A stretch of 64,000 bases of DNA from Chloroflexota bacterium. GTDB lineage: Bacteria > Chloroflexota > Anaerolineae > Aggregatilineales > Phototrophicaceae. The translations under genes and the position numbers were made by a program. Each line of letters begins with the position of its first letter. Positions within the stretch are counted from its first letter, which is position 1. Shown here piece after piece: positions 34,907 through 44,318 of the stretch. The notes beneath the pieces are model-generated. The model was not told the DNA's origin, did no database searches, and was given only the letters and a program-made list of their open reading frames with translations. The DNA lies in the NCBI GenBank assembly GCA_013388745.1, contig JACAER010000029.1, forward strand, positions 42,861 to 106,860. Direction: 5' to 3'.

Positions 34907-36718
34907 TTAGCGGACGGGCACAAGCTCGATGTTGCCGGAGATGGTGACGGGCGCTGCCGGAATCCAGCCGACAACACTGCCGAAGCGCACATGCAGCCAG
35001 AACGTGCCGCCCTGCACGGTACGCCCCAGAATGGGCACTGTCGTCCCGCGCTGCATAGTGGCGACGATCGTCGTTCTGCCGCTCGGTCGGCGGCGGATGT
35101 CGATGATCGAACGGGAGGTAGCGGTGACGCCGGTTTCCGGCGCGCCGTCGATCTGGTCGAAAATCGTGGTTAAGTTGGGGATGATGGCGGTGTTGCCGCC
35201 GACGATCAGATAACGGCCCGACGCCCAGCCGGTGATGCCGTTGACGGTAATGAGATACCAGGGGAAGATGCCTTCGTCGAAGCTTTGCCCCTGAACGTTG
35301 TAGGTTGTGCCGGGACGGGCTGCGGTGAGGTAGGTCGCGGCGAGATACGGGCCGCTGCGCACCGATAAACCGCGCACGACGTTGACCGACGCGGTGGGCG
35401 GACCCAACGGTGTGGGCGGCGGCAGCGTGGGAATGCTGATGGTGGGGGTCGGCCCGCCGACAACGACAAGGGTGGCTGTCGGGATTGTGCCGGGCGTTGT
35501 GCCGCCTGTGGCGACCACACACGCGGAAAATTCGGAGGTATCGTCGCTGTTGCTGGAGGCCGTGGCGGTGATGAACGCGCCGGCGGGCACAGCAGCGTTG
35601 AGAATAGCAGTGAAGCTGGCATTGCCGCTGCTGTTGGTCGTGACTGTCACAAAGCCCAAATAGTTTTCGCCTTCGCCGAAGGCCAGGCCATCGCACACCG
35701 TATTGCTGAAGAATTCCAACACATAGGGTGTGTTGGCCGCTGAACCCAGTGTGCCGGCAATCCCGATGGATGAGCCGGAGGTGATGGCGGCGGTGAGCAC
35801 CGGGAAATTCTGCGCGTCGTTGGGGCCGATGTCGAAATCGCCGGCATCGTTCTGGGTGACATCGTTGTTACCGAGATCAATGCCGATGAAGGTATTGCTG
35901 TAGATGCGATTGTTAGAAATCAGGTTGTTGTTGGTGATGTTGTCTGTAGAGTTAATACCGAGGGTCACGCCATCCTGGCCGTTGAAGGCGATGCGGTTGC
36001 CCGTGATCAGGGTTGTGGATGCGCCGTTGGAGAGAAAAATGCCCGAACCGCTGTTGCCAAGCGCGGCGCTGCCGGCGGCGTTTGTGCCGATAATACTGTT
36101 GGTGATGGCGTTATCAACTGCCGCCACGCCGTCGATCAGAATACCTGCGCCGATATTGCCAGAGATCACACTGCGATCAATATCGTTGGCGCCGCCTTCG
36201 ATGCGAATGCCGCCGCTGCGATTGGGGACAGAAGCCGAACCGCTGGCATCTGTGCCGATAAAGCTGCATTCCACGATGTTTGTACCCGATTGGAGCACAA
36301 TGCCGATGCCGTTGAAGCCCTGAATGACCAGACCGCTGATGACGCTGTTGCCCCCCTGCACAACCAGCCCGTTGGCAAGGCCCGCGGCGCCGTTGATGAC
36401 GATGCGCGGAGTCGCGCAGGCGGCGCCCGGCTGTGACAGACCGTCGATATCCACCGACTCAGTTATAGTATCAAGCACGGTGATCAGATTGATGGTGAAG
36501 GGCGCACTGCCGGCGATATTGAAAGTGATAGTGTCCAGCCCCAGCGTGGCGTTGGCGTTAACGATGGCTTCGCGCAGGCTGCCTGCGCCGCTGTCGGCGG
36601 TGGTGGTGACGGTGAAAGTGGCGCCGCGCGCAAAACGCTGTGGCAGGACGCTGAACACGAGCATAAGCGTAAAGGGCAGCAGGAACCAGACAATGAGGGG
36701 TTGAATTTTTGGTTTCAT
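34907..36718 (-). CDS. Secreted CSLREA-type beta-helix protein with two SH3-like domains
   Basis: 603 residues. A signal peptide (about 1-32) precedes TFTVTTTADSGAGSLREAI, a CSLREA-like start, then a right-handed beta-helix (about 60-270) with repeats such as NSVISGLVIQGFNG and TTLITGNRIAFNGQD. Then come an Ig-like/Thr-rich segment (about 290-425) and two bacterial SH3-like domains (about 430-500 and 520-600; LSVRSGPYLAATY and IDIRRRPSGRTTI). It is probably a cell-surface adhesin or polysaccharide-binding protein. It is transcribed alone, with the terminator at 34856-34890. Confidence 0.82.
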   Translation of the reverse strand: MKPKIQPLIVWFLLPFTLMLVFSVLPQRFARGATFTVTTTADSGAGSLREAIVNANATLGLDTITFNIAGSAPFTINLITVLDTITESVDIDGLSQPGAACATPRIVINGAAGLANGLVVQGGNSVISGLVIQGFNGIGIVLQSGTNIVECSFIGTDASGSASVPNRSGGIRIEGGANDIDRSVISGNIGAGILIDGVAAVDNAITNSIIGTNAAGSAALGNSGSGIFLSNGASTTLITGNRIAFNGQDGVTLGINSTDNITNNNLISNNRIYSNTFIGIDLGNNDVTQNDAGDFDIGPNDAQNFPVLTAAITSGSSIGIAGTLGSAANTPYVLEFFSNTVCDGLAFGEGENYLGFVTVTTNSSGNASFTAILNAAVPAGAFITATASSNSDDTSEFSACVVATGGTTPGTIPTATLVVVGGPTPTISIPTLPPPTPLGPPTASVNVVRGLSVRSGPYLAATYLTAARPGTTYNVQGQSFDEGIFPWYLITVNGITGWASGRYLIVGGNTAIIPNLTTIFDQIDGAPETGVTATSRSIIDIRRRPSGRTTIVATMQRGTTVPILGRTVQGGTFWLHVRFGSVVGWIPAAPVTISGNIELVPVR

Positions 36719-36809
36719 AATCGCACAAAAGAGAACTCAGCCAACATACCCTGATTATACCCAGCATTGTACATTCGCGTTGTAAGAATATCTTCCCATA
36801 CGCTCAGCG

Positions 36810-37775
36810 TTAGATGAGGGGCAGCAGCAGCGCTTCGATATCAGCCAGTGTTTCGGCCTGATAGAGGCGGTTGCGTGTTTCGACACTACCGGGTTCGTCA
36901 AGATGGTATTTGCCAAGCTGACCACGCAGTTCGAGCACCGCCTGACGCTCACTGAGATAGGTGGTGGCGAGCGTGAGGCGCGCATGACGCAGCGCTAAGG
37001 CCGCACGCTGCGCGCGGGTGGGCGGGGGCAGCGCATGGCCGGTGCTGAGTTCGTGAGCGATGTGCTGAAAAATCCAGGGGTGGCCGAGCGCCGCGCGCCC
37101 GATCATGACCGCGTCGCAGCCCGTTTGCGCGAACATGCGGCGGGCATCGGCGGCGTTGAACACGTCGCCATTGCCGATGACCGGGATAAACTGCACGGCG
37201 GCTTTGACCTGGCGGATGATATCCCAATCGGCGCTGCCGGAAAAACCCTGCTGCGCAGTGCGCGCGTGGACGGCGACGGCCTTGACGCCAGCGTTTTCGG
37301 CGGCGCGGGCAAATTCTACGGCGGTAAGATGCTCGGCATCCCAACCGCTGCGCACCTTAACGGTGACAGGCACGGCGACGGCACGGACGACGGCAGCGAC
37401 GACCTGTGTGGCGGTGCAAACGTCGCGCAGCAGGGCGGCGCCAGCGCCTTTTTTGGCGACTTTCGGCACCCAACAGCCCATGTTGATATCGATAATATCT
37501 GCGCCGGCGTCGGCGGCAACGCGGGCGGCTTCGGCCATGATGGCCGGGTCGCTGCCGAATAATTGGGCGGCGAAAGGGCGTTCGGCGGGCGACCAATCGA
37601 AGCGGGCGAGGGCGGAGGTGCGGCGTTCCTGGACGAGTTGGCTGCTGATGAGTTCAGTGCAGACAAGGCCGCAGCCGCCGAGTTGGCGGCAGAGGAGGCG
37701 AAAGGCATGGTTAGTGTGACCGGCCATCGGCGCGAGCGTCAGCGGCGGGTCGATACGGAGGGTATCGATCAGCAT
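36810..37775 (-). CDS. tRNA-dihydrouridine synthase family flavoenzyme
   Basis: 321 residues from the ATG at 37775; GTG at 37829 or ATG at 37812-37814 would add an unusual N-terminus, and none has a clear Shine-Dalgarno sequence. Dus signatures: LTLAPMAGHTNHAFR, IDINMGCWVPKVAKKGAGAALL with the catalytic Cys, VTVKVRSGWD, HARTAQQGFSG, IPVIGNGDVFNAADARRM and GCDAVMIGRAALGHPWIF. It reduces uridine in the tRNA D-loop using FMN and NADPH. DusB/NifR3-like by overall look. Confidence 0.9.
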   Translation of the reverse strand: MLIDTLRIDPPLTLAPMAGHTNHAFRLLCRQLGGCGLVCTELISSQLVQERRTSALARFDWSPAERPFAAQLFGSDPAIMAEAARVAADAGADIIDINMGCWVPKVAKKGAGAALLRDVCTATQVVAAVVRAVAVPVTVKVRSGWDAEHLTAVEFARAAENAGVKAVAVHARTAQQGFSGSADWDIIRQVKAAVQFIPVIGNGDVFNAADARRMFAQTGCDAVMIGRAALGHPWIFQHIAHELSTGHALPPPTRAQRAALALRHARLTLATTYLSERQAVLELRGQLGKYHLDEPGSVETRNRLYQAETLADIEALLLPLI

Positions 37776-37985
37776 GGGTTGCAGAGCAGCAGATGCAATA
37801 GGCGCAGCGAGCATAAGTCTGGCATTCACTCATAAGAATAAGAATGGGGTGTTATTGTAAAGGACGCAGTATAGAGAAGCTATAGTGGGCGGAAATGGGT
37901 TAGATACTGCCGCAAAAATGATGGCGCGTTGAGAGAATGGACGTTGAGGGGCGCAGTATGCTGGCTGCGCCCTTATGAGGGGACG

Positions 37986-38477
37986 TTAGACCACCGGTGG
38001 TTTGGGAGCATCGGGGGCGTCGGGCGGCGTCGGCGCGTCGGGCGTGTTTTTGACATCAACATCAATATCGATGTTCGCCAGCGCGCGCTTAAGCGCCTTG
38101 CGCGTCACAGAGAGAATCTGCTGCTGCAATTCGCGTCCCATCTCTTTAATGTCTTCAACATCGCTGATGACGGCGCCGCCGCCGCCCTTAAGCAGGTTTT
38201 CGAGATAGCCGACTAATTGGCCGACGGCGAGGTTCACCTGCGCGATTTTCTGGGATTCGTGGCCGCCCGCGGGTTGGTCGAGCTTAAGCACTTCGGCGAC
38301 GTAGTAGTCATCGGGCAGCAGTTGAGCGATTTTCGTGTGCAGATTGTGATACTGGCGGGCGATCATGTCGCCGGTGCCTTCGTAGGTGCCGGTGAGCACG
38401 CTTTTTTCGACTGCTTTGCCGAGCGACTTGAGGGCCATCAGCAGCGGGGTCAGGGCCGTGCGTGTTGTGTCATCCAT
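37986..38477 (-). CDS. Small acidic protein downstream of the sigma factor, unknown
   Basis: 163 residues, no family recognised. Mostly predicted helical and amphipathic, with a short Gly-rich turn (KGGGGAV) and a Pro/Asp-rich C-terminal tail. No signal peptide or membrane segment. The start at 38477 has TAGGAGA upstream. An alternative ATG at 38546 overlaps the sigma-factor stop as ATGA, suggesting coupling, and would add 23 residues. Position after an ECF sigma gene makes a regulatory or sensing role possible, but it does not look like an anti-sigma factor (no zinc motif, no membrane anchor). Confidence 0.65.
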   Translation of the reverse strand: MDDTTRTALTPLLMALKSLGKAVEKSVLTGTYEGTGDMIARQYHNLHTKIAQLLPDDYYVAEVLKLDQPAGGHESQKIAQVNLAVGQLVGYLENLLKGGGGAVISDVEDIKEMGRELQQQILSVTRKALKRALANIDIDVDVKNTPDAPTPPDAPDAPKPPVV

Positions 38478-38542
38478 AGGGGGTCTCCTATCTTTTGTAT
38501 TGATGACAATACCGAATCTGTGCGGTAGATGATAGTGGACGT

Positions 38543-39154
38543 TCATGAGTCTGTGTTGTTCTCCTTGACTAAGGCAATATCGAGCGCCTGGAGAGTCTGC
38601 GGCCTGAGCAGGCGGCGCAGCATTTTGCGCGCCTGAAAGAGGCGCGATTTCACGGTGCCAATGTTGGTTTCCATAACGAGAGCGATTTCACTATAAGATA
38701 ATTCCTCCTCTGCGTACAAAATCAGTGTCTCACGTTGAAGCTCCGGCAGGCGGTTCATGGCCTCCTGCACCTCGAGGTGCAGCAGCAGCCAATGGGCGGT
38801 GTCCTCCGCTTCGACCTGCTGGCCGGCAGTGAACGAGACACGCACTTCAACGGGTTCGTCATCCATCGATAGGGTGTCGAAGCGTCCCTGACGGCGCAGT
38901 TCGTCGTAGCAGCGGTTGCGCGCGATGCGAAAGACATAGGGGCGCAGGGTTTCCACCGGATCGATACGTTCCAGATTGCGATAGAGGGCGATAAAGGTCA
39001 TTTGCACGACATCATCGACAGCCAGGGTGTCGCCGATCAACCGCTGAACGAAACGGCGCAAAGGGCCTTCGAGCGCGGCGTGAAGCTGCTCAAAAGCCTC
39101 GTAGTCGCCGGCCTGCGCGCCACGGAGCAGCGCTTGTTCGTGCAAATCGGTCAA
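38543..39154 (-). CDS. ECF-type RNA polymerase sigma factor
   Basis: About 203 residues from TTG at 39154 (GGGG nine bases upstream); the frame continues to 39208. Region 2 is visible in AVDDVVQMTFIALYRNLERI and in YVFRIARNRCYDELRR, which recognises the -10 element. Region 4 is in LPELQRETLILYAEEELS followed by the helix-turn-helix SEIALVMETNIGTVKSRLFQ. It directs core polymerase to a stress or envelope regulon. Upstream and divergent is the L,D-transpeptidase gene, which may be a target. Confidence 0.88.
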   Translation of the reverse strand: MTDLHEQALLRGAQAGDYEAFEQLHAALEGPLRRFVQRLIGDTLAVDDVVQMTFIALYRNLERIDPVETLRPYVFRIARNRCYDELRRQGRFDTLSMDDEPVEVRVSFTAGQQVEAEDTAHWLLLHLEVQEAMNRLPELQRETLILYAEEELSYSEIALVMETNIGTVKSRLFQARKMLRRLLRPQTLQALDIALVKENNTDS

Positions 39155-39390
39155 CGTGAGTGCCCCTTTCTGTTTCTTAAATACGAAGGGATGGGCGGAG
39201 CGGTTCAAAAACGGCGAAAGCGATCCGCGATCCGTTATCAGTTTTCAATCAGATCAGATGAGATGTTGGACGATAAGGGCTCTCCCTATTACAAAATCGA
39301 AATATGAGCGTGGGGCAAGCGTTGGCATTCGGTCAGGCACAGAATCGCGATTGTGCTACACTGAAGAATCGGGAGGACACGCAAGGCATT

Positions 39391-40533
39391 ATGAGCACAC
39401 GGCGCCGCAGAAAATCCAATAATACACTACCGATCATGATTGGGTTGGGGATGTTGTTCGCTGGGCTGATGATGACGCTGGGACTGGTCGCGGTGCTGGC
39501 GCTGGCGCTGGCCGCGCCGGAGCGCATCGCCGCGCGCGTTGCGGTGGCGGGAATCGACATCGGCGGGCGCACGGTCGAGGATGCCAGCGTGTATTTGCAG
39601 CAGCAGCTTGCCAACCGCACGTTAGTCGCCACAGACGGCGGACGCAATTGGACGCTGGCATTGAGCGATCTGGGCATAGGCATTGATGTGGACTCGACCA
39701 TTGCAGAGGCCAGCAGTGCGGCTCGCGGTGCGATCATTCAGCCGCGTTATATCGTTGACCTGAATCAGACACAGATAGCACTGGTCACGCTCAGCGAACA
39801 AGTGAATATCGCCGCGGTGCCCGGCAACCCGCCGCAGTATGGCCGCGCGATCGACATTCCGGTGGTGCTGGACAGACTGCGTGTAAACGTCACGGGCGAA
39901 CTGGCGGACGGCATTCTTGATCTGACGATGATCGATGTTGAGCCACCGCCGCTGGAACCAGAACAGCCGGCGTATGAAGGCCCGACAAGCACGCATATTG
40001 TGGAGCGCGGGCAGGAACTTGGACTGATCGCGCGCGCCTACAATGTGTCGGTGCAGGATATTGTGACCTTGAACGGCATCGAAGATGCGAATCTGATTTA
40101 TCCCGGCCAGGAATTGATTATCCCGGCGGCAGGGGTATTCACGCCGGACACGGCCAGCGCCCCGCCAGCGCCAACGAGCAGCGGCAGATCGCTGTTGGTG
40201 GACATCAGCGACCAGCGGATTTACGCCTATGAAAACGGCGCGCTGGTGCGCTCGCATCTGGTCTCGACAGGATTGCCGCAGACGCCGACTGTCCTGGGTG
40301 ACTACAACATCTACGTGAAATTCGTGGCCGATGATATGCAGGGCGACGATTATTTTCTGCCGCAAGTGCCCTACGTGATGTATTTCTATCAGGGCTACGG
40401 CATACACGGCACGTACTGGCACAACAGCTTTGGCCGTCCGATGAGTCACGGATGCGTGAATCTGCCGGTAGACGAAGCAGAGTGGTTCTTCAATTTCGCG
40501 TCAGTGGGCATGCTGGTGCGCGTGGTGGCGTGA
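39391..40533 (+). CDS. L,D-transpeptidase with LysM domain
   Basis: 380 residues: basic N-terminus, one membrane anchor (about 13-40), an outer domain resembling the peptidoglycan-binding/VanW-type N-domain (45-185), LysM (about 201-246; STHIVERGQELGLIARAYNV) and a YkuD catalytic domain (265-378). The active-site motif is complete: H339 in GIHGTYWH and S352-H-G-C355 in MSHGCVNLP. It makes 3-3 or protein cross-links in peptidoglycan, showing the organism has a murein wall. The start at 39391 follows GGAGG/AAGG. The TGA overlaps the next ATG. Confidence 0.92.
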   Translation: MSTRRRRKSNNTLPIMIGLGMLFAGLMMTLGLVAVLALALAAPERIAARVAVAGIDIGGRTVEDASVYLQQQLANRTLVATDGGRNWTLALSDLGIGIDVDSTIAEASSAARGAIIQPRYIVDLNQTQIALVTLSEQVNIAAVPGNPPQYGRAIDIPVVLDRLRVNVTGELADGILDLTMIDVEPPPLEPEQPAYEGPTSTHIVERGQELGLIARAYNVSVQDIVTLNGIEDANLIYPGQELIIPAAGVFTPDTASAPPAPTSSGRSLLVDISDQRIYAYENGALVRSHLVSTGLPQTPTVLGDYNIYVKFVADDMQGDDYFLPQVPYVMYFYQGYGIHGTYWHNSFGRPMSHGCVNLPVDEAEWFFNFASVGMLVRVVA

Positions 40534-41813
40534 TGGCGGAAAAGCAATATGATGCGCTGGTGATTGGCGCGGGCGCGGCGGGATTGGCTGCCGGGCGAGC
40601 GCTGGTTGATGCCGGACGCGCTGTGCTGCTGCTGGAAGCGCGGACGCGCATCGGTGGGCGCGTGCATACGGATGAATCGTTCGCTGAGTTTCCGCTGGAA
40701 ATGGGCGCAGAATTCATTCACGGCGACAGGGCGGCCACGCACGATCTGGTACGGCGTGCGGGATTAAGCGTTATTCCTGTAGTCAGATTGGGGAATCTGT
40801 GGTGGGCGGAAAGCGAAGCGCGCGCGATAACACACAGCGCGCTGCCACAGTCTGTACGGGAAAGATTGCGCGGATTGATCGGGGATTATGAGGCGCTGGC
40901 AGAAGCGGATTTGCCTGTCGATATGTCGTTGGGCACGTATTTGCGCGGGCGCGGCTGGGATGAGGATGCGCTGCGTATGACGGACGTGCTGCTGGCGCAG
41001 ACCTGCTGCGCCGGAATCGACACATTAAGCTGCCACGACTTGATACGGGAAAAACGCGCCGATCGCGCCGGAAGTGGAGAGGCACGCATCGGCGAGGGAT
41101 ATAGCGCGCTGCTGCGCTGGTACAGCCGCGATCTGCCGCTGCGATTGGCAGCGCCAGCCAATGTGCTTCAATGGGGTGACTCTGGCGTAGAGGTTCGCTG
41201 TGGCGTAGATGTCTATCGGGCGCGGGCGTGTATCGTGACTGTGCCGGTGAGTGTGCTGCAACGCGGGGACATCCGTTTCGCGCCAGCGCTGCCCCAGGAA
41301 AAACGCCGCGCGCTTCAAGCATTCGGATTCGAGGCGGCGACGAAGCTGATCTATCGCTTTCGCGAGAAGTTCTGGCCAGACGATTTAACATATATGGCGC
41401 ATCCGGGCATAACAGCACGCTGGTGGACGCCGGGCTATGGGCGCGCGCAAGCTGCGGTGCTGTGCGCATATGTGACAGCGGGGCGTGCGCGGCAGGTTGA
41501 TGCCCTGAGCCAAAAAGACGCGCTGGCGTTGGGTCTGCGTGAGTTGGGGGTACTGCTGGCGCGTCCGGCAGCGTGGTTAGAACGCGAATGCGTGGCAGCC
41601 AAGCGCGTATCGTGGGCGCAGGAGCGCTATACAGGCGGCGGCTACGCGCATGTGCCACCCGGCGCGGCGGCGTGTCGGGAAATACTGGCGCAGCCGGTGG
41701 GGGCTGTGCTGTTTTTCGCGGGGGAGGCGACAGCCTTTGACAGCAACCCGCAGACGGTGCATGGGGCGCTGGAAAGCGGCTGGCGCGCGGCACGCGCGTG
41801 TTTGGGTGCGTAA
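40533..41813 (+). CDS. Flavin amine oxidase
   Basis: 426 residues. FAD-binding GAGAAGLAAGRAL (residues 11-23) and LEARTRIGGRVHTDE identify the flavin monoamine oxidase family, with GAEFIHGDRA, RVSWAQERYTGGGYAHVPPG and the C-terminal FAD motif FFAGEATAFDSNPQTVHGA. It oxidises a primary or secondary amine (polyamine, tryptophan or another amino acid) to an imine with release of H2O2. The start overlaps the L,D-transpeptidase stop (TGATG), though the metabolic link is not clear. Confidence 0.9.
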   Translation: MAEKQYDALVIGAGAAGLAAGRALVDAGRAVLLLEARTRIGGRVHTDESFAEFPLEMGAEFIHGDRAATHDLVRRAGLSVIPVVRLGNLWWAESEARAITHSALPQSVRERLRGLIGDYEALAEADLPVDMSLGTYLRGRGWDEDALRMTDVLLAQTCCAGIDTLSCHDLIREKRADRAGSGEARIGEGYSALLRWYSRDLPLRLAAPANVLQWGDSGVEVRCGVDVYRARACIVTVPVSVLQRGDIRFAPALPQEKRRALQAFGFEAATKLIYRFREKFWPDDLTYMAHPGITARWWTPGYGRAQAAVLCAYVTAGRARQVDALSQKDALALGLRELGVLLARPAAWLERECVAAKRVSWAQERYTGGGYAHVPPGAAACREILAQPVGAVLFFAGEATAFDSNPQTVHGALESGWRAARACLGA

Positions 41814-41822
41814 AGGGACATA

Positions 41823-41846
41823 GGGGCAAGCCCAGAGGCCTGCCCC
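41823..41846. terminator. Hairpin between convergent operons
   Basis: GGGGCAAGCC and GGCCTGCCCC form a ten-base stem with one mismatch around CAGA. It may serve both the amine-oxidase gene and the leftward six-gene operon. No long U-run on either side. Confidence 0.5.
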
Positions 41847-41863
41847 ACAAAGCGGTGAAATGC

Positions 41864-44302
41864 TTATCCGAAGGAAATGTAGCCGGGTTCGCTTTCCCAC
41901 AGGACGACAACCTCGTCCTCGTCTGACCAATCCACGATGCCGACGACGTACATCAGTTCCGTACCTTCCTCATAATCGCCGATGGCCTCGTAGGGGATGA
42001 AGAGAGAGATATCGCTGAACGAGGTATTGTTGGAGCGGACGCGGACGCGCGTGCCCGTGCCGACGGTATCGCCGATCTGATAATCTTCATCGACGATTTC
42101 AATGGGGTTACCATCGGTATCGAGGAAAAGCAGGGCGGCCCAAACCTCGCGCCCCTCGAAATTCTGCAATTCGAACGAGAGCGTGACGACCATACCCAGT
42201 TCGCCATCACTCTTGATGCCGAAATCGACACTGTAATCGGTGACAACAGCGGTTGGCTCATCCGTCGTGGGTGGGTTCGATTCGTCGGGGTCAATGCCGG
42301 GATCAGGTAGCTGCAAGCGCCCGGCGCCGAATTCCGGGTCTTCGCCGTCCTGGCCAAGATCAAGCGAATTCTCCATGAGATAGGCCATGATTTCGGGGGC
42401 GGTCATATCGGGGAAGCGCTGGAGGACGAGGGCGGCGGCCGCTGCGGCAAGCGGCGCCGCGCCGGATGTGCCGAAGAAGCCTTCGCGGTAGCCGGGCAGC
42501 ACTTCGCCGGTGGGGGCAGAGATGTCGGGCTTGATGCGGTCATCAGGTGTTGGCCCCTGCGAACTGTAGTCTTCGAGACGGTCATCGGTCAGGCCGGTAG
42601 CGCCAACGGTCATCACCGAACGGGCGTCACCGGGCACCAGAATGGTGTTTTCCTGCACCTGCGCCCAATCGGGGAACAGGCCGTTATTGACGAAAATCTC
42701 GAAGGTGTTTTCGCCATCGCCGCGTTCGCGCGTGACGGAAATGTAGTAGACTGCGCCGGGTGTGGAGGCGAAGGCGATGCCCTGGAAGGGGTAATCGTTG
42801 CGCCGCCCGCGCCGCGATTCCGCTGCGACGACGACTTCATCGCCGGTTTCGTCGTAGATGGTGAAGGAATAATTGTCCTCTTCGCGGCCATCCCAGTTGC
42901 CGTCCCAGTTCATGATGACACTGGTGAAGGGGGCGCCGGCCATGAAGGGCAAGTAGTAGTCGTCACGGCCAAAGTCGTGCATATCGTCGTCGCCCTCGTT
43001 GAACTCCCACGAGGTATAACTCTGGGCGGAGTTGCCAGCGGCATTGACCCAGAGCACGCCAGTTTCGCGCACGAAGTCATCGACAATGGGCGCGTCGCCC
43101 CAGGTGCCGTCGCGCGGGCCAACCGCCGAGCCGACAGAATGGTTGATGATTTGCACATCGTTGTCGCGCAGGAATTCGAGCGCGTCGAGGAACGCGCTGT
43201 ACGAGCCGTCGTAGTAAGCGATGTAGAGTTCGGCTTCGGGGGCCATACGATGAACGACCATGGCGCAGGCCGTGCCGTGATCGACGGGATCGCGGCTGAG
43301 ACGGCTGATGTCGTAGTTGGCGACGACGTTTTCGGGCAGTTCGTCACCGAGCAGGTCTTCGAGATTGCCAAAGCCTAAATCGAGAATACCAATGCGGATG
43401 CCTGCGCCGCTGAAGCCGGCCTCATTCCAGGCTTCGCCGCCGACGTATTCACCGCCGGTAGAGTCAAAAGCCTGCTGCAAGCTGAAACTGTCATTAGTGG
43501 GGGGCGTGGGCAGGCGGAAACCGACGACGTGTTCGACATTGGCAACGCTGACGAGATAATCCAGCAGCGTGCCGAGCGTTTGATACTGGGCGAGCACTTC
43601 GAGCGGGATGCCGATTTCGACTTCGTCGCTATTGACCAGGTAGTCGTAGACGGTGACCCCCAAACCTTGCAGAGAGGTTGTGACCGCTGGCAGATTGTCT
43701 TGTGAATCGAGCGCGAGATAGGCAGAAAGCTCGTCGTTGGCGTTGATGATGCGGCGTGTGCGCGCGAGTTCTTCGACGGCTTGCAGGCCGCCGCTATCAT
43801 AGGCGGTCAGTAGATCAAGATAACTGAGGGGGATATTGAGGCGTTCCAGCAGGCCGGAGTCTTGCAGGAACACGGCGACACCGGAGGCGCCGTGTTCGTT
43901 GTAGATGGCGACGATACGGGTATAGAGTTCGGCGAAATCGATGTCGGTGACAACCTGACCACTGATCTGGTCGAGATAAGGCTGTAAATCCGGGAACTGC
44001 GTCAGCAGATCATCGAGCGACGGGGGCGGCGAAAAGGTCGGCATCGCCACTGGTGTGTCGTTAATGGTGCTGGTCTGGTCACCGCCGGGTGTCACCACTG
44101 GGCGGGCGGGCGCGGGGGTGGCGTTGACAGGCGCAATATTGGGCGTGCCAACAGCGGCGGGCGTTGCTTCGGCTGTTGCTTCGGGAGTGATTTCTGCCGT
44201 GGGCTGCGGCGATGGCTCAGCGGTGGGTGTTGGCGTGGGCGCGCAGGAAACGAGCAGAAGTACCAGCAGGATGAGTGTCAGAGAGCGCAAAAGTCGCTGC
44301 AT
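41864..44302 (-). CDS. Subtilisin-like (S8) serine protease lipoprotein
   Basis: 812 residues. Lipobox LVSC20, then a Thr/Pro/Ala-rich tether (about 21-95), a pro-domain-like helical region (95-265) and an S8 catalytic domain with the complete set: D308 (GILDLGFG), H342 (VDHGTACAM), oxyanion N424 (NAAGNS) and S613 (FGTSGAAP). An insert of about 110 residues sits between N424 and the serine, with a beta-sandwich look (MNWDGNWDG). A C-terminal domain of about 120 residues (DYSVDFGIKSDGEL onward) may bind substrate. It is lipid-anchored outside the cell. Last gene of the operon, 16 bases after the FHA/ABC gene. Confidence 0.9.
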   Translation of the reverse strand: MQRLLRSLTLILLVLLLVSCAPTPTPTAEPSPQPTAEITPEATAEATPAAVGTPNIAPVNATPAPARPVVTPGGDQTSTINDTPVAMPTFSPPPSLDDLLTQFPDLQPYLDQISGQVVTDIDFAELYTRIVAIYNEHGASGVAVFLQDSGLLERLNIPLSYLDLLTAYDSGGLQAVEELARTRRIINANDELSAYLALDSQDNLPAVTTSLQGLGVTVYDYLVNSDEVEIGIPLEVLAQYQTLGTLLDYLVSVANVEHVVGFRLPTPPTNDSFSLQQAFDSTGGEYVGGEAWNEAGFSGAGIRIGILDLGFGNLEDLLGDELPENVVANYDISRLSRDPVDHGTACAMVVHRMAPEAELYIAYYDGSYSAFLDALEFLRDNDVQIINHSVGSAVGPRDGTWGDAPIVDDFVRETGVLWVNAAGNSAQSYTSWEFNEGDDDMHDFGRDDYYLPFMAGAPFTSVIMNWDGNWDGREEDNYSFTIYDETGDEVVVAAESRRGRRNDYPFQGIAFASTPGAVYYISVTRERGDGENTFEIFVNNGLFPDWAQVQENTILVPGDARSVMTVGATGLTDDRLEDYSSQGPTPDDRIKPDISAPTGEVLPGYREGFFGTSGAAPLAAAAAALVLQRFPDMTAPEIMAYLMENSLDLGQDGEDPEFGAGRLQLPDPGIDPDESNPPTTDEPTAVVTDYSVDFGIKSDGELGMVVTLSFELQNFEGREVWAALLFLDTDGNPIEIVDEDYQIGDTVGTGTRVRVRSNNTSFSDISLFIPYEAIGDYEEGTELMYVVGIVDWSDEDEVVVLWESEPGYISFG

Positions 44303-44318
44303 ATGGATGATCCCCTTT

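Noticed and set aside
34907..36718. Possible CRISPR-like or tandem DNA repeats in the beta-helix gene
   Set aside because: The periodicity is at protein level only; the DNA units are diverged and have no spacer structure.
40783..41910. A 375-codon open frame on the minus strand
   Set aside because: It is antisense to the amine oxidase and Pro/Arg/Ser-rich with no family features.
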